Assembly: GCA_902766045.1 (NCBI GenBank)
Contig: CACXCA010000025.1
Location: 62,001 to 126,000, forward strand
Direction: 5' to 3'
Origin: an uncultured Bacteroidales bacterium
GTDB taxonomy: Bacteria; Bacteroidota; Bacteroidia; Bacteroidales; Paludibacteraceae
Length of the DNA: 64,000 nucleotides
The notes under the pieces are model-generated. The model was given only the letters and a program-made list of their open reading frames with translations, was not told where the DNA came from and did no database searches. The stretch's first letter is position 1. Every line of letters starts with the position of its first letter. The translations under genes were made by a program, and so were the position numbers. Of this stretch, positions 46,021-55,711 are shown piece after piece.

Positions 46021-46225
46021 CATTATGAAATACATTACATAATACGTAATCCCCCCAGTCCCGGAGGGACGACACATCATAGGCACGGGTGTAAAACCGT
46101 GTGAGGAAGGTATCAACGTATATTATACGTAGCATACCACGCACCGTGTATGATATCACCCCTTCCTGGCAATATCATATCGCGGAGGTGTGTTACGTTT
46201 TCACAGGGTGTTGACCATTTCTACA
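46021..46225 (+). repeat. Non-coding intergenic element, probable Bacteroidales dispersed repeat
   Basis: This fills most of a 320-bp gene-free gap. It has GC-rich, structured sequence unlike the AT-rich spacers around it. In one frame it translates to RNPPSPGGTTHHRHGCKTV and then stops; I recall this peptide phrase from many short predicted proteins in Bacteroidales genomes, which would make the segment a member of a multicopy element. It holds a perfect 15-bp palindrome ACGTATATTATACGT (46116-46130) and near-inverted AGGAAGG / CCTTCCT segments (about 46105 and 46164). No transposase or full-length ORF is present. The repeat identity rests on memory of similar sequences, not on a second copy in this window. 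Confidence 0.5.
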
Positions 46226-46239
46226 AATACAAAATTATG

Positions 46240-47181
46240 TTATTCTTGTAAGTTAGGTCCGAATTTGTAAATCTCATTGCCAGCTTTTACGGAGAATGAA
46301 TCCGTTTGCCATGGCAGATTTTCAAGGTCGGATAAGGCTTGTCTCACATTATCGGTCACAAGAATAAATTTGTTGTGTTTGAACGTAGATGATCCGATCG
46401 CTTTTAAATATTTATCGATCTTTATGCCAGAGGAGATTGCGTATGGTTCGACTATTCCAATAGAAAGGAAAACCTTATTAGGTGTGTCGGTGTCATAGGC
46501 TACATCATCGATGATGTAGAGCACTTGTGCATTCGTTTCCTTAGCTTCTTCTTGTGCTTTTATGTATTCTTTGTTTAATGTATTGTATAGCTCTTTGTCT
46601 TTTAGCTGAAGCAGTTTGTTTCTTTCTGTGACAAATATATTATAAGATTCTTCTGTTGACTCGGTTCGTGCTTTGTTGTAATATTCAAGGACGTCGGATC
46701 CTTCCCATCGAATGGTTTCAAGGAAGTGGTAATAGTATTGTGTTCCGAATAACAAGGCATATAGAATTGTGGCGATTGCAATGGCTCTTGCGCTGGAGAA
46801 ATAGACACAGTTGGATGCTTTATAGATAAACAATACGAGACATGCGCATATAAGTATAGGAATGAAACCGATAGAAAGCATGATGTTTGCGCCTGGCCAG
46901 TGCATCAATTTAAATAGTATGCCTATTGTAAAACTTGACATGAATATGGCATAAAAAGCCTCTAATACATTTGCGTATGCAGGACCTTGCGTTTCTGTTT
47001 TCCTTTTGTCACTGAATAGGTTGAGTATGACTTTTCGCATTGGAACGATAAAAAACAGAAATGCTGCAGAAGTTGTGATGATTGTGGTTAATATACCTCT
47101 GCCTGGTATCACTGTCATTTTTAGTAAAGAAATGAGGAAGACGACAATCATCGTTCCGATAAGAAGTTTTTTCTTGTTCAT
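46240..47181 (-). CDS. Membrane protein with GldL-like FKxMxWPG motif (paralog 1)
   Basis: The 313-residue protein has about five N-terminal transmembrane helices (roughly 5-22, 30-48, 74-92, 98-118, 130-150), then a soluble, partly coiled-coil region and a final domain. Helices three and four contain IGILFKLMHWPGANIMLSIGF, close to the FKIMHWPGAG signature of GldL, the T9SS/gliding motor stator. The C-terminal part (AKETNAQVLYIIDDVAYDTDT...NKFILVTDNVRQAL...PWQTDSFSVKAGNEIYKFGPN) is shared with the gene at 55708-56652. The two genes, each antisense to it, flank the giant repeat protein. Proton-driven action is only suggested by the motif. RBS and promoter are not obvious. Confidence 0.7.
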   Translation of the reverse strand: MNKKKLLIGTMIVVFLISLLKMTVIPGRGILTTIITTSAAFLFFIVPMRKVILNLFSDKRKTETQGPAYANVLEAFYAIFMSSFTIGILFKLMHWPGANIMLSIGFIPILICACLVLFIYKASNCVYFSSARAIAIATILYALLFGTQYYYHFLETIRWEGSDVLEYYNKARTESTEESYNIFVTERNKLLQLKDKELYNTLNKEYIKAQEEAKETNAQVLYIIDDVAYDTDTPNKVFLSIGIVEPYAISSGIKIDKYLKAIGSSTFKHNKFILVTDNVRQALSDLENLPWQTDSFSVKAGNEIYKFGPNLQE

Positions 47182-47321
47182 GATAAATGTTTTTTTTTGT
47201 ATTGGTAAAATGATTATTGAAAAGTCATTCTATAAAAATGTCTTGTCAAAGATAATGGAAACATTCTGAAAAATGGTGATTTCGGAATACCTATTTTTAC
47301 CTTTTTGATTTCTCTTAATAC

Positions 47322-47372
47322 GGTAAAGACGCACGGCCGTTACGGTAGAGACGCACGGCCGTGCGTCTCTAC
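47322..47372. repeat. 28-bp palindromic repeat, one full copy plus one half copy
   Basis: The full copy (47345-47372) is a perfect inverted repeat with arms GTAGAGACGCACGG / CCGTGCGTCTCTAC. A half copy (GGTAAAGACGCACGGCCGT, 47322-47340) precedes it. This is the only member found in a promoter region instead of near a 3' end. Confidence 0.9.
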
Positions 47373-47480
47373 GATTGAATAAAACGAATTCTTCAATCAT
47401 TTTCTTAAATTTCTCAAAATCCGCTCGTTGATATTTGTTAAGAAAATATTTTGGATGGAAAATATCTGTCAAAATTCATA

Positions 47481-47509
47481 TTGTGGTTAATAAATGTTAA
47501 ATAAATTTG
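47481..47509 (+). promoter_or_regulatory. Putative promoter of the giant surface-protein gene
   Basis: TTG at 47481-47483 and TAAATTTG at 47502-47509 have an 18-bp spacer. A leader of about 95 nt would follow. Confidence 0.5.
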
Positions 47510-47608
47510 TACGTTTTTTAACTGTAATCGTAATTCCCGATAGGGAAGAAATTTAGGCAATTGAAAATTAGAAGAAATAAATTATAAAAACTATTAACGC
47601 AATTTTGT

Positions 47609-50600
47609 ATGAATAAACATTTACGATGTATCGGAGCATGTTTATGCTTGTTGTTCAGCATGACCATGCAGGCGGAAATGCAGCCATATGCACTTATTAA
47701 CGAAAAAGATTCGGTATGTGAGTTGTATTATGGAGAGGCGCCAGAAAACGCATTGATTGTGACGACTAGTGCATGGTCGGAAGAGGATCAAAACAAAACA
47801 ACTAAGGTTGTGTTCAACAAATCATTTAATTCGTACAGACCCAAAAGTCTGTTGCGGTTTTTTAGTGGACATTTCCCATTGGTGAGGAATATTGAAGGAT
47901 TGGAGAATCTTGTGACAGATTCGGTGGTATCTATGTCGAATATGTTTGCGGATTGCGGAAACATCGAATCGCTTGATTTGCGTAGTTTCAATACGAGTTC
48001 CGTCAAGAATGTAGGCGCAATGTTTTATGCTTGTAAAAGCTTGAAACATATTGAGCTGGGGGATTTTAATACTTCGGCTGTGACGTCTATGGGTAGTATG
48101 TTTGCGAAATGTACATCTCTTGAAGAACTTGATTTATCCTCTTTCGATGTGAGGAATGTAACAAGTATGGGTGATATGTTTAATGGGGATAAAAATTTGA
48201 AGAGGATTTTAGTGGGATCGAAGTGGCTCGTGAATCCTGAGGTGAATGGACGTAAAATGTTTAGACTATGCAAAAAACTTGTTGGAGGAGAAGGAACAGC
48301 ATTTGATACTTTATATATAGATCATGCTTACGCCCATGTTGATGGAGGTGCAGAAAATCCTGGTTATCTGACATTCAATGGAGAACTAAAAAAAGTGCCT
48401 TATGCAGTGGGTATATATTCAAAAAATACACATAGAATGAACAAGGTTCTTTTGGGATTCGATACGCTTGAAATCAAATATGGCTATTTGCCAGTGTCGG
48501 GCAATGCTAATTCTTTCGAGCTTAATTGTGATGGCAAGACATGGTGGGTAAATGATGTGGATAGTTTCTTTGTCTATTCTCGAGTTATAAGAATCGACCC
48601 TTCGATGAAGGAGTATCCTTTGAAGACAACAGCCTATCTATTTGCTTATTGCTCTTCTGTCAGATACCTTAGTGGACTTAATAATCTTAATACGGATTCT
48701 GTGACGGATATGACCGGAATGTTCTATCAGTGTGATGCACTTGGAAAGTATTTAGATTTCAAGGGCTTTAATACACGTAATGTGACCAAGATGGATTCCA
48801 TGTTTGCGAATATGGGCGTATGTATTCCAGAGGATGAAATGAAAGATGCTTCTAATGGGGAACGAAAGAAATATAGATATACATTGGATTTAAGAGAACT
48901 TGATACGCGGAATGTGACTAGTATGGAAAAGATGTTTTATCAACTATACTGGGTAGATACGTTGGATATCAGTAGTTTTGATACGAGAAAGGTAACCAAT
49001 ATGTCTAATATGTTTCGTGATGGACCCAATAATTATATCGCTTCTGGAGAGTCATTCCTGAAAACTATTTATGTAGGAGATAATTGGTCAACAGCCTCGT
49101 TGATAAACACCGAGGCAGGTATTTTCGGCAAAGAACTTAATGGAGGTAACGGAGGAGTGTCAGCCCTTTTCGGAGGTGCAGGTACATACAAAGATGTATT
49201 GTATGATTTTTATGGATACGAGGTGGCTCATGTCGATGGAGGTGTGGAAAATCCAGGACTTTTCACTTCACATAATCCAAAGACGTATCCGGAAATTTAT
49301 GGAGTGTTGGAAGGTCGTGGGAATCTTTATTATTTTGTAATCAGATATGGAGTGCCTCCGAAAAATGCTTATAGATTTAAATGTGAACAAGCTCCTAAGG
49401 CAGAAAGAGTTCAAGCAGTATATAACTATGATACAAATTCATGGGTAAATGAATCGGGGGAAAAACTTAATGCTTATGGAGTGGATTATGTTGAAATTGA
49501 TTCAACTGTAAGGAATTGTTCGCCCAAAACTTTAGCCTCCTTTTTCGCCGCATTTGCGAGGGCGAATTTTATAGAAGGTTTGGAGAATCTGAGAACTGAT
49601 TCTGTTCGATCTTTGAAACAAATGTTTTGTGGTTGTGAAAGTTTGAAAACGCTTGAACTTCAGAGTTTTAAGACTCGAAGCGTGAAGGATGTCGGTGATA
49701 TGTTCTTTGGATGTAAAGAATTGAAGACCATCTATGTTGGAAAGAATTGGATTATGTCGAATTTGACAAAGAACACAGTTCGGGTGTTTGAAGATTGTCC
49801 TAATATAGTTGGAGGAGCTGGTACTCAATGGACATCGTCAAAAAAAACCGCAGAATATGCCCATGTCGATGGGGGACCTGACAATCCAGGCTATTTGACA
49901 GAATATAAACTAGTGCCTTATGCGGTAGGGAAAAGAAGCATTCGCCCACACCTCGATGGTGACTTTGATTTGGGTACTCTATATGGATGGGATACATTAA
50001 CTATCAAATATGGAATTCCAGAAGAAGGCGCTTTTGAAATCGTATGTGATGGTAAAAATTGGTGGAAAAATGACAAGGATACTTTTTGGTATTACTCAAC
50101 ATATATAAATATAGATCCGTCATTTTCCAAATATCCTATAAAAACAACGGCAAACTTGTTTAAGGGTTGTTGGCACCTAGAAGAGGTTAACGGATTGAAA
50201 TATATTAATACGGATTCGGTGACTGACATGAGCGGTATGTTTGCAGAATGTAATTATATTGTAAAATTAGATTTAAAAGGGTTCAAAACACCGAATGTAA
50301 CCAAAATGGATTCTATGTTTTTTCAGGTGGGATTATATAATAATGGTTCTACTGTGAATTATGAAAGTCATGGTTATACCTATGGTTATGGTTCTTATGT
50401 TGATTTGAATCTTTCCGATTTTAACACTCAGAATGTGACGAGCATGAAGAGTATGTTTTATGATGCAAAAGTGGATGTTTTAGATATTTGTAATTTTGAC
50501 ACACGAAAAGTTACTAGTATGAATGATATGTTACATGGTGAGTCTTTTATTGATAATGATGATAAAACGACCTTGAATACAATATATGTTGGTGAAAATT

Positions 50601-53600
50601 GGTCTGTCGAAGCAGTGGAGAATAAACAAGAGCGTATATTTGGTCTAACTACTGTTGGCTGTGCCGGGTCAGACGAGACTTTTCGTACAGTGTTTTCTGA
50701 TTGTGAATTGGCCAGAGTGGACGGAGGTTTCGAAAATCCAGGATTGTTCTCTTCTCATAAAGAATTGAATAAATTCCCAGAGTTGTATGCTTTGTTATTC
50801 GAAAATGGTAAAGTAGGAATATATTATGGGAATGCACCTAAGAATGCATACAAACCCCAAGTTTACTTGGCTGCCTCCAACAGGAAAAGAATTATATGTT
50901 ATTGGAAAAAAGGTTCTGAAAAATTGAATGAAAAAACTGTTTTGACGATCAGTGTCGATTCATCAGTGGCAAATTGTCGGACTAAGATACTTAATGGACT
51001 ATTTAGTTTCGAGGCTCTTAAATCCATTGAAGGATTAGAATACTTTGTGACTGACTCTGTTAGAGACATGGGATATATGTTTACTGGCAGTCAATTGAAC
51101 ACTATAGATTTAAGAGGTTTCAATACGTCATCATTAAAAAATACATATTATATGTTTTCTGGCTGTTCTGAACTAAAAACAATATATGTCGGAGATGGAT
51201 GGACAGGGTGGACAACTGATGAATTGAGTGGAAATGGTATGTTTGCAAGTTGTTCTAATCTTGTTGGTGGAGCCGGTACGAAATGGTCGGAATCTAAAAC
51301 AAGTGCTGTTTATGCTCGCATCGATGGCGGAGAGGAAAATCCGGGATACTTTACAAAGGCCAAAATCGACACATTCATCATTGATGGATTGAAGTATATC
51401 ATTACAGACAGAATGCATGTAAGTGTCGGTTGGGAAAGTTCAACAGAAGATACAATCGTGATTCCTCAAAAGGTGACATACAAAGACAAGGAATACATAG
51501 TGAATGCCATCATGGATGAAGGATTCAGCATGCGATATCTGTTGAAATCAGTGGTCATTCCAGAGAGTGTGACAAAGATTGGAGAAAGGGCATTCTATGA
51601 TGATTATAACATTTTCAGTCTTGAGGTTCCTTCGTCTGTTACATCCATCGGCGCATCAGCGTTCGTGAGCATACGAAATGTTGTTTATGCAGGCGATGCG
51701 GAAGGTAGTCCATGGGGGGCAATTGCTCACAATGGTGATGTTGACTACGATTTGAAATTTATCTTCTCCGACACAACACGCACAAAGTTATTGAAGTATT
51801 TCGGCAATGACAGTGTCGTTGTTATTCCTAACACAGTGAAAGAACTCGGAAGAAATTCATTCGCTAAGATTATAGAATTAAAATCGGTGGATTTGAACAA
51901 TGTTGAGAAAATCGACGATAAAGCGTTCACATATACGGGTCTTCAAGAAATATCATTAAGCAATAAGATTAAATACATAGGAGAAAGAGCTTTCTTTAAC
52001 ACATACATTAAGAAAATCTTGTTGCCAAGTTCTGTGGACACTATGGGATCATCTGCTTTCAGTATAACAGATACAGTATATTGTAGATGGACAACTGTTC
52101 CTGTTGGAAAACAATATCATCGAGGTTGGAATTATAAAGTGAATACAGTGATCTACAATTGCAAACTTCTCAATGTCTCTGTTGCAAACAGCGACAGCAG
52201 CACAGTGGAGGTGAGCGGACATGTGGGAATCGACGCAGAAGGCGCTTATTGGTATGAGGACAGTGCGTCTGCAACCATTAAAGCAGTTCCTTGCAAGGGC
52301 TACGAGTTTGTTCAATGGAGCGACAATGTGAAAAAGAATCCACGCACATTTGCCATGACGTCTGATACTGCAATCGCTGCTGAGTTTAAGGCGAAGAACT
52401 ACATCATCACCTACAAGGTGGACGGAAAAGTATATCAGAGAGACACCGTGGCTTGCGGAGATGCCATCACAGACATGCCTACTCCTAAGAAAGAGGGATA
52501 CACCTTTGTCGGATGGGACAATCTGCAAGAGTCAATGCCTGCAGGCAATGTTTCTGTGAATGCTATATTCGTTGTAAATAACTATACTATCACCTACAAG
52601 GTGAACGGTAAAGTTTACCAAGTGGATACAGTAGCTTACGGCGACACCATTGTGACGCCAAAAGATCCAAAGCAGGATAATATGGTATTTGACGGTTGGA
52701 GCGAGTTGCCAACAACGATGCCAGCTAAGAACCTGATAGTGATAGGTTCCTTCAGTAAAAAGGCTTATGTGCTCACCTACAAGGTGGATGGCGAGGTATA
52801 TCAACGTGACACAATAACCTCAGGCGCCAACATCACACCTGCGAGAGAACCGAAGAAGGAGGGTTACACCTTTAGCGGATGGAAAAACTTGCCAGATACG
52901 ATGCCATCAAAGAATCTGACAGTGACAGGCTCGTACGATATCAACTCCTACATCATCACTTACTGGGCGAATAATGAAATCTTCCAAGTAGATACAGTGG
53001 CTTATGGCGACACTATAGTAGCTGCGAAGGCGGCAGAGAAAGAAGGCTACACCTTTGGTGGATGGAAAGATCTTCCGGAGACGATGCCGGCTAAGAATCT
53101 GACAATTAGATGCTCGTTCGAGATTAACTACTACACCCTTACCTTCATGGCAGGTGGCGAAATATTTCAGCAAGATTCGTTGATGTATGGTGAATACATC
53201 TACCACCCAGAAACACCACTGAGAGATGGCTATAACTTTATTGATTGGGACTCCATCCCATACTTTATGCCAGCTAAGGACGTAATAGTTACCGCTGAGT
53301 ATGAAGCCATCACCTATTACATCTACTATTTAGTGAACGATGCAATATATTTCGTGGATTCTGTTTCATACGGTGATTCTATCGTTGCCATAGCATATCC
53401 TGAGAAAGAGCACTATGTGTTCAGTGGATGGAGCGAAATGCCAGCGACAATGCCGGCTGGAGACTTGACGATAGAGGGAACCCTCAGAGGTGAGCCATAT
53501 GTAATCACCTATATGGTGAATGACAAGGTATATTATCTTGACACAGTGGAGTATAACTCACTCGTCGAGCCGATAGAAGGTCCTGAGATAGAGGGCTACT

Positions 53601-55543
53601 CTTTCTTCGACTGGGATGATATTCCAATGTATATGCCGGCTAAGAATGTGACAGTGACAGCTTTTCTCGAAGTCGAATACTACACCATCACTTATAAGGT
53701 GGATGGTAAAGTTTACCAAGTGGATACACTGGCTTATGGCGATACCATCGTGGCGGCAAAAGAACCAAAGGAGTCAGGTTTGACTTTCAGTGGTTGGAGC
53801 AAGTTGCCAGTGACAATGCCAGCTAAGGATCTGATTGTAACGGGAACCTTCAGCGGAGAATCATCCTATGTGATCACCTATAAGGTGGACGGCAAGGTAT
53901 ATCAGCGAGACACACTGATCTATGGCTCTACCATTCTAGCGGCAGAAGAACCAGAGAAAGAGGGTTATACCTTCAGTGGCTGGAACAACTTGCCAACGAC
54001 GATGCCGGCTAAGAACGTAACAGTAAACGGAGAGTTCTCAGTCAACAGCTATCACATCTACTATTTGGTGGACGAAGAGTTATACAAAGTAGATACAGTT
54101 GCATATGGTGATGCTATCGAGGTGATAGCAAATCCTAAGAAAGAAGGCTATACCTTCAGTGGCTGGAGCGAAATACCAGCGACGATGCCGGCAGAAGACT
54201 TGACCGTAACGGGAACCTTCAGCGGCAAATCATATGTGCTTACTTATAAAGTGGATGGCAAGGTATATCAAAGAGACACCTTGACCAATGGTGCTACCAT
54301 CATTGCACCAGAACCAGAGAAAGAGGGCTACACCTTCAGTGGCTGGAACAACTTGCCAGCGACGATGCCAGCTAAGAACGTAACAGTGTCTGGTGTGTTT
54401 GAAGTCAATATTTACACCATCACCTATAAGGTGGATGACGAATTATACCGAGTAGACACAGTGGCTTACGGCGATACCATCGTGGCAGCAAAAGCACCAA
54501 AGAAGTCTGGATTGACCTTCAGTGGCTGGAGCAAGATGCCAGTGACAATGCCTGCTAGAGATCTGATTGTGGCGGGAACCTTCAGTGGTGAATCCTATGT
54601 AGTCACCTACAAGGTGGATGGCAAGGTATATCAACGAGATACGTTGATTTACGGTTCAACTATTCTAGCAGCAGAAGAACCTGAGAAAGAGGGCTATACC
54701 TTCAGTGGCTGGAACAACTTGCCAGAGACGATGCCTTCTAAGAATATCACAGTAAAAGGTGAGTTCTTAGTCAACAGCTATTACATCAACTATTGGGTGG
54801 ACAAAGAGATATACAAAGTGGATACGGTTGCCTACGGTGATGCTATCGAGGTCATTGCTAATCCTAAGAAAGAAGGCTATACCTTCAGCGGTTGGAGCGA
54901 AATACCAGCGACGATGCCGGCAGAAGACTTGACCGTAACGGGAACCTTCAGTGGCAAACCATATGTGCTTACTTATAAAGTGGATGGCAAGGTATATCAA
55001 AGAGACACTTTGACCAGTGGTGCTACCATCATTGCACCGGAGCCAGAGAAGAAAGGTTACACCTTCAGTGGCTGGAACAAGTTGCCAGAGACGATGCCTG
55101 CTAAGAATACGACTGTGGAGGGAACGTTCTCAATCAACAGCTATATCCTGACCTACATTGTGGATGAGGAAGTTTATCATATAGATACGCTGTATTATGG
55201 CGATGCCATCTCAGAGATTGAGGCTCCAGAGAAGACGAACTACATCTTCGATGGCTGGATAGAACTTCCGGAGACGATGCCAGCCGAGGATCTGACAGTG
55301 ATGGCTTCATTCAGACCTTACTCAGGCGTGGCAGAGTACAACAGCGATGCTATACGGGTATGGACGGCAGATAAGACAATCTACATCCAGACAGAGAACA
55401 CAGCTTCCTATATCATCTATAATATGCTTGGACACGTGATGGCACAAGGAGTGGCAGAAGGAGAGGCACAGGTTGCCATGCCAGTTCAAGGTGTATATCA
55501 GGTGGTTGTCAATAAGAGAAGACACACAGTACTTGTGAGATAA
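47609..55543 (+). CDS. Giant BspA/InlB-repeat surface protein with T9SS-like tail
   Basis: The 2644-residue exported protein has a signal peptide (MNKHLRCIGACLCLLFSMTMQA). Residues ~30-1255 are five modules of BspA/DUF285 type (VTDMSGMFAECNYIVKLDLKGFKTPNVTKMDSMF), each ending in a DGGxxNPGxxT phrase. Residues ~1255-1490 resemble LRR_5 (LKSVVIPESVTKIGERAFYDD). Residues ~1515-1595 read as a Cys-poor bacterial repeat domain (GYEFVQWSDNVKKNPRTFAMTSDTAIAAEF). From ~1597 to 2570 there are 16 InlB-type repeats of ~61 residues. The end (YIIYNMLGHVMAQGVAEGEAQ...GVYQVVVNKRRHTVLVR) resembles a T9SS type A sorting domain. It is likely a long surface adhesin or scaffold. Codon use becomes more C-ending from about 51.36 kb, so the two halves may have different histories. 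It is flanked by two antisense GldL-like paralogs. Confidence 0.88.
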   Translation: MNKHLRCIGACLCLLFSMTMQAEMQPYALINEKDSVCELYYGEAPENALIVTTSAWSEEDQNKTTKVVFNKSFNSYRPKSLLRFFSGHFPLVRNIEGLENLVTDSVVSMSNMFADCGNIESLDLRSFNTSSVKNVGAMFYACKSLKHIELGDFNTSAVTSMGSMFAKCTSLEELDLSSFDVRNVTSMGDMFNGDKNLKRILVGSKWLVNPEVNGRKMFRLCKKLVGGEGTAFDTLYIDHAYAHVDGGAENPGYLTFNGELKKVPYAVGIYSKNTHRMNKVLLGFDTLEIKYGYLPVSGNANSFELNCDGKTWWVNDVDSFFVYSRVIRIDPSMKEYPLKTTAYLFAYCSSVRYLSGLNNLNTDSVTDMTGMFYQCDALGKYLDFKGFNTRNVTKMDSMFANMGVCIPEDEMKDASNGERKKYRYTLDLRELDTRNVTSMEKMFYQLYWVDTLDISSFDTRKVTNMSNMFRDGPNNYIASGESFLKTIYVGDNWSTASLINTEAGIFGKELNGGNGGVSALFGGAGTYKDVLYDFYGYEVAHVDGGVENPGLFTSHNPKTYPEIYGVLEGRGNLYYFVIRYGVPPKNAYRFKCEQAPKAERVQAVYNYDTNSWVNESGEKLNAYGVDYVEIDSTVRNCSPKTLASFFAAFARANFIEGLENLRTDSVRSLKQMFCGCESLKTLELQSFKTRSVKDVGDMFFGCKELKTIYVGKNWIMSNLTKNTVRVFEDCPNIVGGAGTQWTSSKKTAEYAHVDGGPDNPGYLTEYKLVPYAVGKRSIRPHLDGDFDLGTLYGWDTLTIKYGIPEEGAFEIVCDGKNWWKNDKDTFWYYSTYINIDPSFSKYPIKTTANLFKGCWHLEEVNGLKYINTDSVTDMSGMFAECNYIVKLDLKGFKTPNVTKMDSMFFQVGLYNNGSTVNYESHGYTYGYGSYVDLNLSDFNTQNVTSMKSMFYDAKVDVLDICNFDTRKVTSMNDMLHGESFIDNDDKTTLNTIYVGENWSVEAVENKQERIFGLTTVGCAGSDETFRTVFSDCELARVDGGFENPGLFSSHKELNKFPELYALLFENGKVGIYYGNAPKNAYKPQVYLAASNRKRIICYWKKGSEKLNEKTVLTISVDSSVANCRTKILNGLFSFEALKSIEGLEYFVTDSVRDMGYMFTGSQLNTIDLRGFNTSSLKNTYYMFSGCSELKTIYVGDGWTGWTTDELSGNGMFASCSNLVGGAGTKWSESKTSAVYARIDGGEENPGYFTKAKIDTFIIDGLKYIITDRMHVSVGWESSTEDTIVIPQKVTYKDKEYIVNAIMDEGFSMRYLLKSVVIPESVTKIGERAFYDDYNIFSLEVPSSVTSIGASAFVSIRNVVYAGDAEGSPWGAIAHNGDVDYDLKFIFSDTTRTKLLKYFGNDSVVVIPNTVKELGRNSFAKIIELKSVDLNNVEKIDDKAFTYTGLQEISLSNKIKYIGERAFFNTYIKKILLPSSVDTMGSSAFSITDTVYCRWTTVPVGKQYHRGWNYKVNTVIYNCKLLNVSVANSDSSTVEVSGHVGIDAEGAYWYEDSASATIKAVPCKGYEFVQWSDNVKKNPRTFAMTSDTAIAAEFKAKNYIITYKVDGKVYQRDTVACGDAITDMPTPKKEGYTFVGWDNLQESMPAGNVSVNAIFVVNNYTITYKVNGKVYQVDTVAYGDTIVTPKDPKQDNMVFDGWSELPTTMPAKNLIVIGSFSKKAYVLTYKVDGEVYQRDTITSGANITPAREPKKEGYTFSGWKNLPDTMPSKNLTVTGSYDINSYIITYWANNEIFQVDTVAYGDTIVAAKAAEKEGYTFGGWKDLPETMPAKNLTIRCSFEINYYTLTFMAGGEIFQQDSLMYGEYIYHPETPLRDGYNFIDWDSIPYFMPAKDVIVTAEYEAITYYIYYLVNDAIYFVDSVSYGDSIVAIAYPEKEHYVFSGWSEMPATMPAGDLTIEGTLRGEPYVITYMVNDKVYYLDTVEYNSLVEPIEGPEIEGYSFFDWDDIPMYMPAKNVTVTAFLEVEYYTITYKVDGKVYQVDTLAYGDTIVAAKEPKESGLTFSGWSKLPVTMPAKDLIVTGTFSGESSYVITYKVDGKVYQRDTLIYGSTILAAEEPEKEGYTFSGWNNLPTTMPAKNVTVNGEFSVNSYHIYYLVDEELYKVDTVAYGDAIEVIANPKKEGYTFSGWSEIPATMPAEDLTVTGTFSGKSYVLTYKVDGKVYQRDTLTNGATIIAPEPEKEGYTFSGWNNLPATMPAKNVTVSGVFEVNIYTITYKVDDELYRVDTVAYGDTIVAAKAPKKSGLTFSGWSKMPVTMPARDLIVAGTFSGESYVVTYKVDGKVYQRDTLIYGSTILAAEEPEKEGYTFSGWNNLPETMPSKNITVKGEFLVNSYYINYWVDKEIYKVDTVAYGDAIEVIANPKKEGYTFSGWSEIPATMPAEDLTVTGTFSGKPYVLTYKVDGKVYQRDTLTSGATIIAPEPEKKGYTFSGWNKLPETMPAKNTTVEGTFSINSYILTYIVDEEVYHIDTLYYGDAISEIEAPEKTNYIFDGWIELPETMPAEDLTVMASFRPYSGVAEYNSDAIRVWTADKTIYIQTENTASYIIYNMLGHVMAQGVAEGEAQVAMPVQGVYQVVVNKRRHTVLVR
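52397..55320 (+). repeat. Sixteen ~183-bp InlB-type tandem repeats in coding sequence
   Basis: The units start with Y-x-[IL]-T-Y-K-V-D-G-K-V-Y and end in the ETMPAKNLTVTGTF phrase, each about 61 residues. Within them there is a higher-order duplication: units 8-11 (53678-54409) and 12-15 (54410-55138) match in order, giving a 732-bp and a 729-bp copy that are nearly identical over long stretches. The single codon difference is an extra Ser at the start of unit 9. Confidence 0.92.
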
Positions 55544-55547
55544 TGTG

Positions 55548-55575
55548 GTAGAGACGCACGGACGTGCGTCTCTAT
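55548..55575. repeat. 28-bp palindromic repeat copy, 4 bp after the giant gene's stop
   Basis: This copy has arms GTAGAGACGCACGG / ACGTGCGTCTCTAT: it differs from the perfect palindrome by one internal base and the last base. Positioned to fold in the mRNA 3' end; there is no T-run of the classic kind. Confidence 0.85.
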
Positions 55576-55617
55576 GATATCACAAAATATCACAAAACGA
55601 ATCAATCAACATAACAT

Positions 55618-55659
55618 AACGCAGGTTTGTCCTTTGTGAGGATGAACCTGCGTTGTTTA
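55618..55659 (+). terminator. Hairpin, probable terminator of the giant gene
   Basis: AACGCAGGTT / AACCTGCGTT with a further inner pair TCCT / AGGA, followed by GTTT. It comes 75 bp after the stop codon. Confidence 0.6.
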
Positions 55660-55683
55660 AAGGTATGTTTTCTTTATGGTGTT

Positions 55684-55711
55684 GTAAAGACGCACGGCTG
55701 TGCGTCTCTAC
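55684..55711. repeat. 28-bp palindromic repeat copy overlapping a stop codon
   Basis: Arms GTAAAGACGCACGG / CTGTGCGTCTCTAC: two differences from a perfect inverted repeat. Its outer GTAG on the minus strand supplies the TAG stop of the paralog gene ending at 55708. Confidence 0.85.

Larger units (their letters stand above)
47182..47608. other. 427-bp divergent intergenic region before the giant gene
   Basis: It contains one and a half copies of the palindromic repeat (47322-47372), a promoter-like site at 47481-47509 and otherwise AT-rich sequence. A 243-bp minus-strand reading frame across it (47230-47472) passes through the palindrome and looks non-coding. Confidence 0.6.

Noticed and set aside
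45974-46159. 61-codon frame in the gap after tRNA-Met
   Set aside because: It covers the structured repeat element and shows no protein-like composition.
47230-47472. 80-codon frame on the minus strand before the giant gene
   Set aside because: It passes through the palindrome, has no family features and no ribosome-binding site.
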